A stretch of DNA of 64,000 bases from Ochrobactrum quorumnocens (GCF_002278035.1 NZ_CP022604.1:1612001-1676000), one strand, 5' to 3'; numbered from the stretch's first letter, positions 45,948 to 55,835 are shown. Notes: a model not told the origin generated them from the sequence alone. Program-made: numbers and translations.

Positions 45948-47051
45948 ATGGGTTTCAAATGCGGCATCGTCGGCCTGCCTAACGTCGGCAAGTCCACGCT
46001 CTTCAACGCGCTGACCAAGACGGCCGCAGCACAGGCTGCAAACTATCCGTTCTGCACCATCGAACCAAACACTGGCGAAGTGGCGGTTCCCGATCCACGT
46101 CAGAATGGCATTGCGAAAATCGCAGGCTCGAAGGAAATCATCCCTACCCGCATCAACTTCGTTGATATTGCAGGTCTGGTGCGCGGAGCTTCCAAAGGTG
46201 AAGGCCTGGGCAACCAGTTCCTTGCCAATATCCGCGAAGTCGACGCCATTGTGCATGTTCTGCGCTGCTTTGAAGACGATGACATCACCCATGTTGAAGG
46301 CCGTATCGATCCGGTGTCTGACGCAGAAACCGTTGAAACGGAATTGATGCTGTCGGACCTTGAAAGCATCGAGCGCCGCATCGTGCAGATCCGCAAGCGC
46401 GCCAGCAGCAAGGACAAGGAAGCAACCACGGTCTTGCCGATCATGGAGCAGGCGCTCGAGCTGTTGCAGAATGGCAAGCCTGTTCGCCTGATGCTGAAAG
46501 ACATTGCCCCAGACGATCTCCTGATCCTCAAGGGTCTGAACCTGCTTACCTCCAAGCCAGTGCTTTATGTATGCAATGTCGCCGAAGGTGATGCTGCCAA
46601 GGGCAACGAGTATAGCGAAGCCGTTGCTAAAATGGCTGCGGAACAAGGCGCAGAGAGCGTCATCATCTCGGCTGCTATTGAAGCAGAAGTAGCCCAGCTT
46701 GCCGACGAAGAAGCCAAGGAATATCTCGACGCCATGGGCCTCGAAGAACCCGGCCTAGACCGTCTCATTCGCGCTGGCTACAAGCTTCTCGACCTCATCA
46801 CCTACTTCACGGCAGGCCCCAAAGAAACGCGTGCCTGGACTATCAAGCGCGGAACCAAGGCTCCGGGTGCGGCAGGCGTTATTCATACCGATTTCGAGCG
46901 CGGCTTCATTCGCGCACAGACCATCGCCTACGAAGACTATATCAAGTTCAACGGTGAAGTCGGTGCCAAGGAAGCAGGCAAAGCGCGGGACGAAGGTAAG
47001 GAATACATCGTCCATGACGGCGATGTGATGCTGTTCCGCTTCAATACCTGA
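45948..47051 (+). CDS. ychF: Redox-regulated ATPase/GTPase YchF
   Basis: OBG-family P-loop protein that binds ribosomes and is ATP-specific, 367 residues. G1 GLPNVGKSTLFNALT, G3 DIAGLVRGASKGEGLGNQF and the C-terminal TGS domain (TYFTAGPKETRAWTIKRGTK then APGAAGVIHTDFERGFIRAQ) are all visible. It represses oxidative-stress responses in E. coli. Ends at a terminator 10 bp after its stop. Confidence 0.96.
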   Translation: MGFKCGIVGLPNVGKSTLFNALTKTAAAQAANYPFCTIEPNTGEVAVPDPRQNGIAKIAGSKEIIPTRINFVDIAGLVRGASKGEGLGNQFLANIREVDAIVHVLRCFEDDDITHVEGRIDPVSDAETVETELMLSDLESIERRIVQIRKRASSKDKEATTVLPIMEQALELLQNGKPVRLMLKDIAPDDLLILKGLNLLTSKPVLYVCNVAEGDAAKGNEYSEAVAKMAAEQGAESVIISAAIEAEVAQLADEEAKEYLDAMGLEEPGLDRLIRAGYKLLDLITYFTAGPKETRAWTIKRGTKAPGAAGVIHTDFERGFIRAQTIAYEDYIKFNGEVGAKEAGKARDEGKEYIVHDGDVMLFRFNT

Positions 47052-47060
47052 TACGATCAG

Positions 47061-47086
47061 GCCACCGTGAAAACGGTGGCTTTTTT
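47061..47086 (+). terminator. Terminator after ychF
   Basis: GCCACCGT (47061-47068), GAAA loop, ACGGTGGC (47073-47080), then six T. Confidence 0.93.
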
Positions 47087-47090
47087 CTAC

Positions 47091-47135
47091 GCATGTCTCT
47101 CAAAAGCGGGAGCCGGTTTGGGGGTAAAGACATGC
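47091..47135. repeat. Palindromic intergenic repeat (module A variant)
   Basis: GCATGTCT (47091-47098) pairs with AGACATGC (47128-47135); the inside holds AAAAGCGGGAGCCGGTTT. Lies between ychF terminator and the MaoC genes. Confidence 0.75.
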
Positions 47136-47187
47136 CTCAGCAAAGAACCAGAGTGGCGAGTGCCGCTTTGGTTGGGAGGAGACCGGA

Positions 47188-47673
47188 TTGACTGATAAGA
47201 CGCCTAAATATGCCTATGAAGATTTCACGCAAGGACTGAAGCTCCCCTTCGGACCGCGCACCATCACCAAAGAAGAAATCATCGAGTTCGCCCGCGAATT
47301 CGACCCACAGCCTTTTCATCTTGATGAAGAAGCGGGCAAGGCAAGCGTGCTAGGTGGGCTTGCCGCGTCGGGCTGGCAGACAGCTTCCTTAATCATGCGA
47401 ATGGTTTGCGATGCCTTTCTCACAAACTCCACCTCGCAAGGTGGGCCCGGTGTCGAGTTCACTCGGTGGAAACGTCCCGTGCTCGCGGGCGATACGCTTA
47501 ATGGCATAACGACGGTCAAGGACAAACGTATCTCGAAATCGCGCCCGACAATCGGTTTGATTACGTTCCATCATGAACTGTTCAATCAACGTGGCGAAAG
47601 CGTCTGTGAGATGCAGCACCCATGCATGATGGTACGACGCGGTCATGATGCAATCTCGGAAGGTGCGGCATGA
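47188..47673 (+). CDS. MaoC-family dehydratase, first of a tandem pair
   Basis: Hot-dog fold enoyl-CoA hydratase-like protein, 161 residues. EFDPQPFHLDEEAGKASVLG then GLAASGWQTASLIMRM holds the hydratase-2 motif (Asp and His pair). GEFTRWKRPVLAGDTLNG-like segment (VEFTRWKRPVLAGDTL) follows. The start is TTG at 47188 with GGGAGGA 7 bp upstream. Its stop overlaps the next start by 4 bp (ATGA), and the two proteins are clear paralogues, suggesting a heteromer. Substrate unknown. Confidence 0.87.
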   Translation: MTDKTPKYAYEDFTQGLKLPFGPRTITKEEIIEFAREFDPQPFHLDEEAGKASVLGGLAASGWQTASLIMRMVCDAFLTNSTSQGGPGVEFTRWKRPVLAGDTLNGITTVKDKRISKSRPTIGLITFHHELFNQRGESVCEMQHPCMMVRRGHDAISEGAA

Positions 47674-48140
47674 GTTTCCTTGAAGAAAACCTCGGGCAAA
47701 ATCTTGTCATCGGAAGCTATACTTTCTCCGCCGAAGAAATTGTCGACTTCGCAAGAAAGTATGACCCACAGCCATTTCACCTTGATGCGGAAGCGGCAAA
47801 AAAAAGCGTCTTCGGCGGCCTCTGTGCCTCCGGCTGGCACACCACCGCGGTCTTTATGAAGCTGAACGTTGCCTCGATCGTAGAAGCAACAAAAGACGCA
47901 ATGAAACGTGGTGAAGTTCCGCCGACTTTTGGCCCCTCACCCGGCTTTGAAAATCTGAAATGGATGAGACCAGTCTATGCTGGTGATACAATCACCTATA
48001 AGCGGACCGTGCATGCGGTACGCCCTCTCACCTCGCGGCCGGGCTGGTCGATGCTGAACATGAGTACCAGTGCCTTTAATCAGGACGGCGAGCAGGTTCT
48101 GTCCTTCGACAATGCTGCGATGGTGAAACTGCCGTCATAA
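47670..48140 (+). CDS. MaoC-family dehydratase, second of a tandem pair
   Basis: A 156-residue hot-dog protein. The motif KYDPQPFHLDAEAAKKSVFG then GLCASGWHTTAVFMKL matches the first member almost residue for residue, and LKWMRPVYAGDTITYKRTVH is the second block. Both retain the Asp/His pair used for hydration of enoyl-CoA. Coupled to the upstream gene by ATGA overlap. Confidence 0.88.
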   Translation: MSFLEENLGQNLVIGSYTFSAEEIVDFARKYDPQPFHLDAEAAKKSVFGGLCASGWHTTAVFMKLNVASIVEATKDAMKRGEVPPTFGPSPGFENLKWMRPVYAGDTITYKRTVHAVRPLTSRPGWSMLNMSTSAFNQDGEQVLSFDNAAMVKLPS

Positions 48141-48158
48141 TACTAAAACGCCCAGATT

Positions 48159-48262
48159 ACAGCGGTTCCAGTTAAGACTTAATCGTTGGAACCGCTGTAA
48201 CTGTTTGTTTTTACGCATTATCCAACGCAAAATCGCTTCGCACTTTTTGCTGGAAATGCTTT
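48159..48262. repeat. Composite intergenic repeat (B+A), inverted copy
   Basis: ACAGCGGTTCC (48159-48169) pairs perfectly with GGAACCGCTGT (48188-48198) as module B. It is followed by TTTTTACGCATTATCC then AACGCAAAATCG and TGCTGGAAATGCTTT, the reverse complement of module A at 22113-22160. The whole element is therefore flipped relative to the copies at 19094 and 22113. Confidence 0.8.
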
Positions 48263-48284
48263 AAATCCGGGCGTTTTATGCCAT

Positions 48285-48830
48285 TCAATCGCCTTCAAAC
48301 TCGACAAGCGTGCGCACCGGCACACCAAGAGCTTCGAGCTTCTTGCGACCCCCAAGGTCTGGCAGGTCGATAATAAAGCAAGCTGCAACGATTTCTGCAC
48401 CCATCTGAAGCAGCAGCTTCGCTGCAGCCTCGGCTGTGCCACCGGTTGCAATCAGATCGTCAACCAGCATGATGCGCTCGCCTGGGACGATAGCATCGCG
48501 GTGCATTTCCATTTCGTCGATGCCATATTCAAGGCTGTAGGCAATGCGCACTGTATCGCGCGGCAGTTTGCCCTTCTTACGGATCGGCACGAACCCAGCC
48601 GAAAGCTGATGAGCAATCGCGCCGCCAAGAATGAAGCCGCGTGCTTCAATGCCCGCAACCTTGTCCACCTTGTTGCCTGCATAAGGATAGACGAGCTCAT
48701 CCACTGCACGGCGGAAAGCTTGCGCATCACCCATGAGCGTTGTCACATCACGGAACTGAACACCGGGTTTCGGGTAATCAGGAATCGTTCTGATCGCGTC
48801 CTTCAGCGTCGCTTTGAGTCCGGATTCCAT
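48285..48830 (-). CDS. apt: Adenine phosphoribosyltransferase
   Basis: Salvages adenine to AMP using PRPP, 181 residues. The PRPP-binding motif [20 protein letters not shown] is intact, with [17 protein letters not shown] near the N-terminus and [27 protein letters not shown] precedes the ATG. Reads on the same strand as the upstream bc1 operon but a terminator separates them. Confidence 0.95.
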   Translation of the reverse strand: MESGLKATLKDAIRTIPDYPKPGVQFRDVTTLMGDAQAFRRAVDELVYPYAGNKVDKVAGIEARGFILGGAIAHQLSAGFVPIRKKGKLPRDTVRIAYSLEYGIDEMEMHRDAIVPGERIMLVDDLIATGGTAEAAAKLLLQMGAEIVAACFIIDLPDLGGRKKLEALGVPVRTLVEFEGD

Positions 48831-48975
48831 TTTCAGTCCTTTCAGAGGGTAAGCTCACGCGCTGTCATAAGGGCGTGTTTGCTGACGCAATTATATTGAA
48901 CTCTCTTCAATCACGATATGCGCATCACGCCAAGCGCGTTCGCACTTTTTTGAACGGCTTCTGCTGTTCCCAAAC

Positions 48976-48998
48976 AAAAAGGGCGCCTCGAGGCGCCC
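48976..48998 (-). terminator. Terminator of the petABC operon
   Basis: The perfect 18-bp palindrome GGGCGCCTCGAGGCGCCC (48981-48998) is followed on the minus strand by five T. It lies 28 bp after the petC stop. Confidence 0.9.
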
Positions 48999-49025
48999 TT
49001 TCAACACATCTGCTTGATTAAAGAA

Positions 49026-49895
49026 TCAATGCTTCACATTCGCCCAGACCGAACGCTTGGCGATGTAAACAAGACCAGCGAACAGGATCAGGAAAATAAT
49101 AACCCGGAAACCTGTTTTCTTGCGGTCTTCCAGATGCGGTTCAGCGGCCCACATCAGGAATGCAGAAACGTCACGCGCATACTGATCCACCGTCTGCGGC
49201 GAACCGTCGTCATATGTCACCTGATCGTCGCTCAGCGGCTTAGCCATGGCAAGCGATTTTCCCGCGATGAAATACGGGTTGTAATGCGTGCCTTCCGGGA
49301 CATGCATGCCTGCTGGCGGCTGTTCATCATAGCCAGTCAGAAGCGAGTGAATGTAGTCGGGACCTGCTTCGGCATATTGCGTGAATATATCGAAGACAAA
49401 AGTCGGGAAACCACGCTCAACCGCACGCGCCTTGGCGATTAGCGAAAAGTCTGGCGGAGCTGCGCCATTGTTCGCGGCAGCGGCTGCATTCGTGTTCGCA
49501 AATGGCGACGGAAAATGATCCGTCGGGATTGCCTTGCGGGTGAACATTTCACCATCCGCATTCGGGCCATCCTGCACTTCATATTCCGCAGCGAATGCCT
49601 TTACCTGTTCAGGCGAATAACCAAGATCTTCCAGTGTACGGAAAGCCACCAGGTTCATCGAATGGCAGGCCGAGCAGACTTCCTTATAGACCTTGAGACC
49701 GCGCTGAAGCTGTCCCTTGTCATAGGTTCCAAATGGACCTGAGAAGGTCCACTTTTCCTGCTTTGGATGGTGGATCGGAAAATGCTCCGGCTCCCCCTCG
49801 CCACCACCGGCGGCAAAGGCACCACCCATTGTCACACCCAGTGCTACCAGCGGAGCGATACCGAAGGCAGCGAAACTCTTGAGGATGTTTTTCAT
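49026..49895 (-). CDS. petC: Cytochrome c1 of the bc1 complex
   Basis: Heme-c subunit of ubiquinol-cytochrome c reductase, exported and membrane-anchored, 289 residues. Signal peptide MKNILKSFAAFGIAPLVALG ends near AFA. Heme motif VCSACHSMNLVAF (CxxCH); candidate axial Met in KSLAMAKPLSDDQ; C-terminal anchor VIIFLILFAGLVYIAKRSVW. The start at 49895 has AAGGAC 7 bp upstream; Met codons further 5' are less likely. Separated from petB by 26 bp. Confidence 0.95.
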   Translation of the reverse strand: MKNILKSFAAFGIAPLVALGVTMGGAFAAGGGEGEPEHFPIHHPKQEKWTFSGPFGTYDKGQLQRGLKVYKEVCSACHSMNLVAFRTLEDLGYSPEQVKAFAAEYEVQDGPNADGEMFTRKAIPTDHFPSPFANTNAAAAANNGAAPPDFSLIAKARAVERGFPTFVFDIFTQYAEAGPDYIHSLLTGYDEQPPAGMHVPEGTHYNPYFIAGKSLAMAKPLSDDQVTYDDGSPQTVDQYARDVSAFLMWAAEPHLEDRKKTGFRVIIFLILFAGLVYIAKRSVWANVKH

Positions 49896-49921
49896 TGATA
49901 CGTCCTTCATCTTTCGCTGCT

Positions 49922-51208
49922 TCAAGCCTTGATGTCCACTGGGGCAATCTCGGCCTTGCCTGCATTCTTTTCCAGTACCGCCTCGGTAATCGAGTTCGGC
50001 AGACGCTTTGGCGTCTCGATCAGGCCAAGAACCGGCATGATGACGATGAAAAATGCGAAGTAGTAGAGCGTACCGAACTGCGCCAGCAGCGTATAAGTGC
50101 CTTCAGCAGGACGCGAACCAAGCCAGCCCAGGAAGATGGCATTGATGACGAACAGCCAGAAGAACAGCTTGAACCAAGGGCGATAGACTGCCGAACGAAC
50201 CTTCGACGTATCGAGCCAGGGAACAACGAAGAGGATTGCGATCGAACCGAACATGGTCAGAACGCCGCCGAGCTTCGAGTCGATGGGTCCGATGTTGAAA
50301 GTGATGGCGCGCAGCATCGCGTAAAACGGCAGGAAGTACCATTCAGGGACGATGTGAGCTGGCGTCTTCAGCGAGTCTGCCGGGATGTAGTTATCCGGAT
50401 GACCGAGGAAGTTCGGCATATAGAAGACGAAATAAGCGAAGAAGATGAAGAAGACGAGCGCGCCAAAAGCGTCCTTGATGGTCGCATAAGGCGTGAACGG
50501 CAGCGTATCAGTCTCCGACTTAACTTCAATCCCTGTCGGGTTGGTCTGGCCGGTTACGTGCAGCGCCCAGACGTGCAGGATAACAACGCCTGCAATCATG
50601 AACGGCAGCAGATAATGCAGCGAGAAGAAGCGATTCAGCGTCGGATTATCGACGGCAAAGCCACCAAGCAACAATTGCTGGATCGGTTCGCCTATCACCG
50701 GAAACGCGGTGAAGAAGCCCGTGATAACCGTCGCACCCCAGAAGGACATTTGTCCCCATGGCAGCACGTACCCCATGAAAGCGGTTGCCATCATGAGAAG
50801 GAAAATCACCACACCAAGGATCCACAGAAGCTCACGCGGCGCCTTGTAGGAGCCATAATACAGACCGCGAGCAATATGCAGATAAACCGCAATGAAGAAG
50901 AATGACGCGCCGTTGGCGTGCATGTAGCGCAGCAGCCAGCCGGAATTGACGTCACGCATGATCTTTTCAACGGAATTGAAAGCAATTCCCGTATCCGCAG
51001 CATAATGCATGGCCAGCACAATGCCGGTAATGATCTGCGCAATCAGCATAAATGCCAAAATGCCGCCGAACGTATACATGTAGTTCAGGTTACGTGGCGT
51101 CGGATAAGCAACAAAGGAATCATAGACAAGACGCGGTAAAGGCAGTCGTTCGTCGACCCATTTTTCGATGCCGGTCGAGGGCGTATATGTGGAGTGTCCA
51201 CCACTCAT
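49922..51208 (-). CDS. petB: Cytochrome b of the bc1 complex
   Basis: Eight-helix diheme subunit with the Qo and Qi quinol sites, 428 residues. Heme ligands lie in [27 protein letters not shown] and [18 protein letters not shown]; the Qo region has [17 protein letters not shown] and the PEWYF motif ([15 protein letters not shown]). GGGGAGAG precedes ATG 51208. Middle gene of the petABC operon. Confidence 0.96.
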   Translation of the reverse strand: MSGGHSTYTPSTGIEKWVDERLPLPRLVYDSFVAYPTPRNLNYMYTFGGILAFMLIAQIITGIVLAMHYAADTGIAFNSVEKIMRDVNSGWLLRYMHANGASFFFIAVYLHIARGLYYGSYKAPRELLWILGVVIFLLMMATAFMGYVLPWGQMSFWGATVITGFFTAFPVIGEPIQQLLLGGFAVDNPTLNRFFSLHYLLPFMIAGVVILHVWALHVTGQTNPTGIEVKSETDTLPFTPYATIKDAFGALVFFIFFAYFVFYMPNFLGHPDNYIPADSLKTPAHIVPEWYFLPFYAMLRAITFNIGPIDSKLGGVLTMFGSIAILFVVPWLDTSKVRSAVYRPWFKLFFWLFVINAIFLGWLGSRPAEGTYTLLAQFGTLYYFAFFIVIMPVLGLIETPKRLPNSITEAVLEKNAGKAEIAPVDIKA

Positions 51209-51231
51209 GTTTTCTCTCCCCAAGATCTGTT

Positions 51232-51795
51232 TTAGCCGATCCTGATGACCGTATCGGAAGCAAATGCATATGCCGGAATGTGCATGTTTTCCGGCGCTGG
51301 ACCGCTGCGGATACGGCCTGCGGTGTCATAGGTCGAACCATGGCATGGGCAGAACCAGCCACCGAAAGAACCTGACTCACCGAGCGGTACGCAACCAAGG
51401 TGGGTACAAACGCCGATCATGATGATCCAGTTTTCCTTACCTTCACCTGCAGAACGCGCGACATCGGTCGCCTGCGCATCAGCAGGAAGGTTCGCATTGC
51501 GGGCCGCGATATCTTTCAGATCACCAAGAGCAGTCGTCTTGGCATCTTCAATTTCTTTGGCCGTACGGTTACGGATGAAAACTGGCTTTCCGCGCCATTT
51601 AACGGTGAGTGATGCGCCTTCTGCTAGAGAAGACACATCAACCTCAATAGACGCTGCAGCAAGCGTCGAAGCGTCGGGGCGCATCTGGTCGATAAACGGC
51701 CATGCCAGTCCGCCGATACCGACGACACCGGCCATTCCCGTCGCAATATACAAAAAATCACGCCGTGTCGGCTCAGCCGTGTCGTGTGCGCTCAC
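51232..51795 (-). CDS. petA: Rieske iron-sulfur protein of the bc1 complex
   Basis: 2Fe-2S subunit of the bc1 complex, 187 residues. A Tat-type signal anchor ([20 protein letters not shown]) stays as the membrane helix. Cluster ligands are in [11 protein letters not shown] and CPCHGSTYD. The GTG start at 51795 has AAAAGGA 9 bp upstream; the ORF is open to 51861 but the family N-terminus favours 51795. First gene of petABC. Confidence 0.94.
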   Translation of the reverse strand: MSAHDTAEPTRRDFLYIATGMAGVVGIGGLAWPFIDQMRPDASTLAAASIEVDVSSLAEGASLTVKWRGKPVFIRNRTAKEIEDAKTTALGDLKDIAARNANLPADAQATDVARSAGEGKENWIIMIGVCTHLGCVPLGESGSFGGWFCPCHGSTYDTAGRIRSGPAPENMHIPAYAFASDTVIRIG

Positions 51796-52104
51796 GTGCC
51801 AATTCCTTTTTAACCTGGATATCCAATTGAAATCTCCCCTCGTTCCTTTGCAATTGCGCAAAAGCAGTCCAGCCTTTTGCGCTCACGCAAAAAGCAGTTC
51901 CACAATTGCTTGCAGAACGAAATTCCCTCCATCTCAACATAGAGGTTTAGGCAGGTTGAAAAGCCTTGTCCAGACGCCAACCCCATAGGACGGCACCATG
52001 TCGCAGGCTGCTTTATTGGGATGTTTTAAAAGCGACCAGACAAACCGCACCGCTCAAATCTCACTTTGAGCGGTGCGTCGAACATTTTGCAAAATTGGCT
52101 GGAA
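51796..52104. other. Upstream region of petABC
   Basis: 309 bp. Holds the petABC promoter region with a direct repeat of CGCAAAA(A)GCAGT (about 51857-51868 and 51886-51897) and the inverted repeat TTTTGCG-CTCA-CGCAAAA (51875-51892). At the other end is the hairpin 52046-52077. No gene seen. Confidence 0.55.
52046..52077 (-). terminator. Hairpin downstream of the ABC exporter pair
   Basis: CGCACCGCTCAAA (52046-52058) pairs perfectly with TTTGAGCGGTGCG (52065-52077), a 13-bp stem 28 bp after the stop of the second exporter gene. There is no T-run, so it may be a stabilising 3' hairpin rather than a classical terminator. Confidence 0.6.
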
Positions 52105-53964
52105 TTAGCCGTTTATGCCGAGAAACCCGCCCGATTGACGCGCCCAGAGACCGGCGTAAATTCCACCTCGCGCAATAAGTTCTTCATGGGTTCCCTCCTC
52201 GACAATCCGGCCTTTGTCCATGACAATGAGACGATCTAGCGCCGCAATAGTCGAAAGCCGATGCGCAATAGCGATCACCGTCTTGCCTTCCATGAGCTGA
52301 CGGAGGTTTTCCTGAATCGAAGCTTCCACCTCTGAGTCGAGCGCGGAAGTCGCCTCATCCAGAATAAGAATAGGCGCATCTTTCAGGATAGCGCGCGCGA
52401 TTGCGATGCGCTGTCGCTGGCCACCTGAAAGTTTCACGCCACGTTCACCAACAAACGCGTCAAAAGACTTGCGGCCATTGAAGTCTTCAAGCTTGGCGAT
52501 AAACTCATCAGCTTCCGCCTGTCGCGCTGCCTGAAGCAGTTCTTCATCACTCGCATTGTCGCGCGCCAGCATGATATTCTCGCGCAATGAGCGATGCAGG
52601 AGCGCTGTCTCCTGACTGACCACTGCAAAAGCGCGGCGCAGTGAGGCTTGCGTCACATCGCGAACATCCTGCCCATCCACAAGGATCGCACCTTTCTCGA
52701 CGTCATAAAGGCGCAGGATCAGATTGACGAGCGTCGATTTACCCGCGCCCGAATGCCCTACCAGGCCAATGCGCTCACCGCCCTTAACGGTGAAATTGAT
52801 ACCATCAAGGACACCCGCTGCTTTGCCATAATGGAAAGTGACATTGTTAATATCGATGCGAGCTTCGGTGATCTGCAATGTTTTTGCATCGCGCTTGTCT
52901 TCAAGACCAAGAGGGGCGGAAACAAGCTTCATCGAATTCTCGATCAGTCCCAGCTGACGCAGCATTCCATTGAGCTGCATCATCAATCGACCAAGCAGCA
53001 TGTTCAACCGCAGAACCAGGCCAAGCGTGAAGGACACCTGCCCGACAGTGATCGCATCGCGCGTCCACAAATCGATGGTAATCGCAGCAACGGTAACGAT
53101 CATCACACCAGAAAGCGCGGTCATAGCAAGGCGCACGCCGGTCAGTGAGCGCATGAAAGGCAAGATCGCAGCGAGATACCGCATGAAGCCTTCACGCATG
53201 TAGCGTTCATCATCATCAGCGGTATTGAGCTTGATCGTCTGAATGTTGGAATAGCTGTCGACGATGCGGCCATTGATCATCGAACCGGCTTCTGCGGACG
53301 CTTCAGCGCTTTTGCGAATACGTGGCAGATAATGGCGGGCGATCAAACCAAATGCCAATATCCATAAGATAACGGCTGCCGCCAACCGCCAGTCGAGGCG
53401 ACCAACCAGAAACAGCGTTGTGATGCTGTAAATCGCCATGAACCAGACGACTTGAATGAGGCTTTCGATGAGATCACCGGCAGCCTGTCCGGCCTGCCAC
53501 ACCTTGGTGGCAATACGACCGGCAAAATCATTCTGAAAAAAGGCATAGGATTGGCGCTGGACATAAGAATTGGCCTGCCAGCGGATCATGTTGTAGAAGC
53601 CCGGCGACAGTGTCTGACCTTCGAGCAGCGTATTTATGCCGGTCACGACAAACCGGATGACAAGGACGGTAATGCCCATGAACAACAGCTCGGGACCTGC
53701 TGCCTGAAACAGTGCAGACCAGCTACGTTCAACACCAGCCCGACCTGCCTGATCGAGAATATCGACCAGTCTGCCGGTAAAATAAAACAGTCCCGCCTCG
53801 ACCAAAGGCAAAAGACCGCCAACAACCAGCGAGGCTGCAAGCGGCCATTTGGCCTGACGGGCATAATGCCAGAGAAATGCGAGCGTAGTTGAAGGCGGCC
53901 TAAGCTTGTCCGGTTCGCGGAAGGGATCAACCCAGCGCTCGAACAGGCTATAAACCGCTTTCAT
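52105..53964 (-). CDS. ABC exporter, fused permease-ATPase (second of tandem pair)
   Basis: Half-transporter of the MsbA/MDR type, 619 residues. Six membrane helices cover about 30-320. The C-terminal ATPase carries GLVGHSGAGKSTLVNLIL, signature LSGGQRQRIAIARAILKDAP and Walker B ILILDEATSALDSEVEASI. The ATG at 53964 follows AAGGA. It lies 14 bp downstream of a close paralogue, so the two probably form a heterodimer. Substrate unknown. Confidence 0.92.
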   Translation of the reverse strand: MKAVYSLFERWVDPFREPDKLRPPSTTLAFLWHYARQAKWPLAASLVVGGLLPLVEAGLFYFTGRLVDILDQAGRAGVERSWSALFQAAGPELLFMGITVLVIRFVVTGINTLLEGQTLSPGFYNMIRWQANSYVQRQSYAFFQNDFAGRIATKVWQAGQAAGDLIESLIQVVWFMAIYSITTLFLVGRLDWRLAAAVILWILAFGLIARHYLPRIRKSAEASAEAGSMINGRIVDSYSNIQTIKLNTADDDERYMREGFMRYLAAILPFMRSLTGVRLAMTALSGVMIVTVAAITIDLWTRDAITVGQVSFTLGLVLRLNMLLGRLMMQLNGMLRQLGLIENSMKLVSAPLGLEDKRDAKTLQITEARIDINNVTFHYGKAAGVLDGINFTVKGGERIGLVGHSGAGKSTLVNLILRLYDVEKGAILVDGQDVRDVTQASLRRAFAVVSQETALLHRSLRENIMLARDNASDEELLQAARQAEADEFIAKLEDFNGRKSFDAFVGERGVKLSGGQRQRIAIARAILKDAPILILDEATSALDSEVEASIQENLRQLMEGKTVIAIAHRLSTIAALDRLIVMDKGRIVEEGTHEELIARGGIYAGLWARQSGGFLGING

Positions 53965-53978
53965 CAAATGCCTAATCC

Positions 53979-55835
53979 TTACTTTGCCATCTCTGCTTCG
54001 GCCTGTTCGTCAAATCCGAGGAAGCCGCCCGACTGTCGTGCCCATAGTCCGGCATAAATGCCGCCGAGCGCAACAAGTTCCTCATGCGTCCCATCTTCAA
54101 CAATCTGGCCCTTGTCCATCACGACCAGACGATCAAGCGCCGCGATGGTCGAAAGACGGTGCGCGATCGCAATAACCGTCTTGCCTTCCATCAGCGTGTT
54201 GAGGCTGTCCTGAATGGCCGCTTCCACCTCCGAGTCGAGCGCAGAGGTTGCCTCGTCCAGAATGAGGATCGGCGCATCCTTCAACATCACACGCGCAATC
54301 GCGATACGTTGACGCTGTCCGCCGGAAAGCTTCACGCCGCGTTCACCGACATGGGCATCAAGCCCACGCCGACCTTTCGCGTCAGTCAGCAGCGGAATGA
54401 ACTGATCAGCCTGTGCCAGACGGATTGCGCGCTCGACCATTTCTTCGGTGGCATCAGGTCGGCCATACATGATGTTCTCACGTACGGAACGATGAAGAAG
54501 CGATGTGTCCTGTGTGACCATGCCGATGCTTGCACGAAGCGAGTCCTGCGTGACCTTGGAAATGTCCTGGCCGTCAATCAGAATGCGGCCCTTTTCGAGA
54601 TCGTAGAAGCGCAGCAGCAGATTGACCAGCGTGGATTTACCCGCACCCGAACGACCGACGAGGCCAATCTTCTGTCCAGCCTGGATGTCGAGTGACAAAC
54701 CTTCAATAACGCCCTTGCCCTTGCCGTAGTGAAACCCGATCTTGTCGAAATCCAGCGCACCCTTGCTGACATGCAGCGCAGGCGCATTCGGCACGTCCAC
54801 CACCTCGTGAGCACGAGCAATCGTTGTGATACCGTCTTCTACTGTTCCGATATTCTCGAACAGTGCAGACATTTCCCACATGATCCACTGCGACATGCCG
54901 TTGAGACGCAGCACAAGGCCGATACCAACAGCCACCGCACCAACGGAGATCGCTTCATTCATCCAGAGCTTGATGCCAATCGCACCCACGGCAAACAGCA
55001 AAATACAGTTAGCCATATAGAGTGTGAAATGGAACATCGTGATGAGCCGCATCTGGCGATGCACTGTACCAAGGAAGCCATCGAGGCTTTCCTTGACGTA
55101 AGACTCTTCGCGGCTTGAATGCGAGAACAGTTTGACCGTCGCAATATTGGTATAGCTGTCGACGATACGCCCGGTCATCGACGAACGCGCATCGGCCTGC
55201 TCTTCGGAAATCACACGCAGACGCGGAATGAAGAAGCGCAGCAAGATCATGTAGACGATTAGCCAGACCGCAAACGGGATCATCAGAACAATGTCTGCGG
55301 ACGCTGCAATGAACAGCGTGCCCGCAAAATAGACGATGACATAGTTCAGCACGTCGAGCAGTTTCATAACCGTTTCGCGCACCGCGAGCGCGGTCTGCAT
55401 CAGCTTGGTCGAGATACGCCCGGCAAACTCGTCCTGGAAGAACGACATGGACTGACGGATCAGATAGCGATGCATCAGCCAGCGCACGCGCATCGGATAG
55501 TTGCCAAGCAACGTCTGGTGAATGAGCAGCGAATGGACCAGCACCACACCAGGCAAGCCGACAAGTACAACGCCTGCGATCATCGCAAGCCGCCAGCCTT
55601 CGTTGCTCAGGAACGTTTCGCGCGACTGATGTGAAAGCCAGTCGACGATATTGCCCATGAAGGCAAAGAGCGACACTTCGATGATCGCGATCAGTGTTGT
55701 GAAAATTGCCATGCCGATAATCCATGGCCATGCGCCACGGGTATAGTAAAGGCAGAAGGCCACCAGTCCGCGCGGAGGTTCGCGTGGAGGCTCTTCGGGA
55801 TAGGCTTCGAGTCGTTTTTCAAACCATCTAAACAT
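53979..55835 (-). CDS. ABC exporter, fused permease-ATPase (first of tandem pair)
   Basis: Half-transporter of 618 residues. N-terminal region MFRWFEKRLEAYPEEPPREP leads to six helices. The ATPase has GLVGRSGAGKSTLVNLLL, LSGGQRQRIAIARVMLKDAP and ILILDEATSALDSEVEAAI. The catalytic Glu after Walker B is present in both partners, unlike many heterodimeric exporters in which one site is degenerate. ATG 55835 has AAAAGGATCGCC upstream. Confidence 0.92.
   Translation of the reverse strand: MFRWFEKRLEAYPEEPPREPPRGLVAFCLYYTRGAWPWIIGMAIFTTLIAIIEVSLFAFMGNIVDWLSHQSRETFLSNEGWRLAMIAGVVLVGLPGVVLVHSLLIHQTLLGNYPMRVRWLMHRYLIRQSMSFFQDEFAGRISTKLMQTALAVRETVMKLLDVLNYVIVYFAGTLFIAASADIVLMIPFAVWLIVYMILLRFFIPRLRVISEEQADARSSMTGRIVDSYTNIATVKLFSHSSREESYVKESLDGFLGTVHRQMRLITMFHFTLYMANCILLFAVGAIGIKLWMNEAISVGAVAVGIGLVLRLNGMSQWIMWEMSALFENIGTVEDGITTIARAHEVVDVPNAPALHVSKGALDFDKIGFHYGKGKGVIEGLSLDIQAGQKIGLVGRSGAGKSTLVNLLLRFYDLEKGRILIDGQDISKVTQDSLRASIGMVTQDTSLLHRSVRENIMYGRPDATEEMVERAIRLAQADQFIPLLTDAKGRRGLDAHVGERGVKLSGGQRQRIAIARVMLKDAPILILDEATSALDSEVEAAIQDSLNTLMEGKTVIAIAHRLSTIAALDRLVVMDKGQIVEDGTHEELVALGGIYAGLWARQSGGFLGFDEQAEAEMAK

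Noticed and set aside
52046..52077. Transposon end suggested by the perfect 13-bp inverted repeat
   Set aside because: Arms are only 6 bp apart and it sits directly downstream of an operon, as expected for a transcript-end hairpin.
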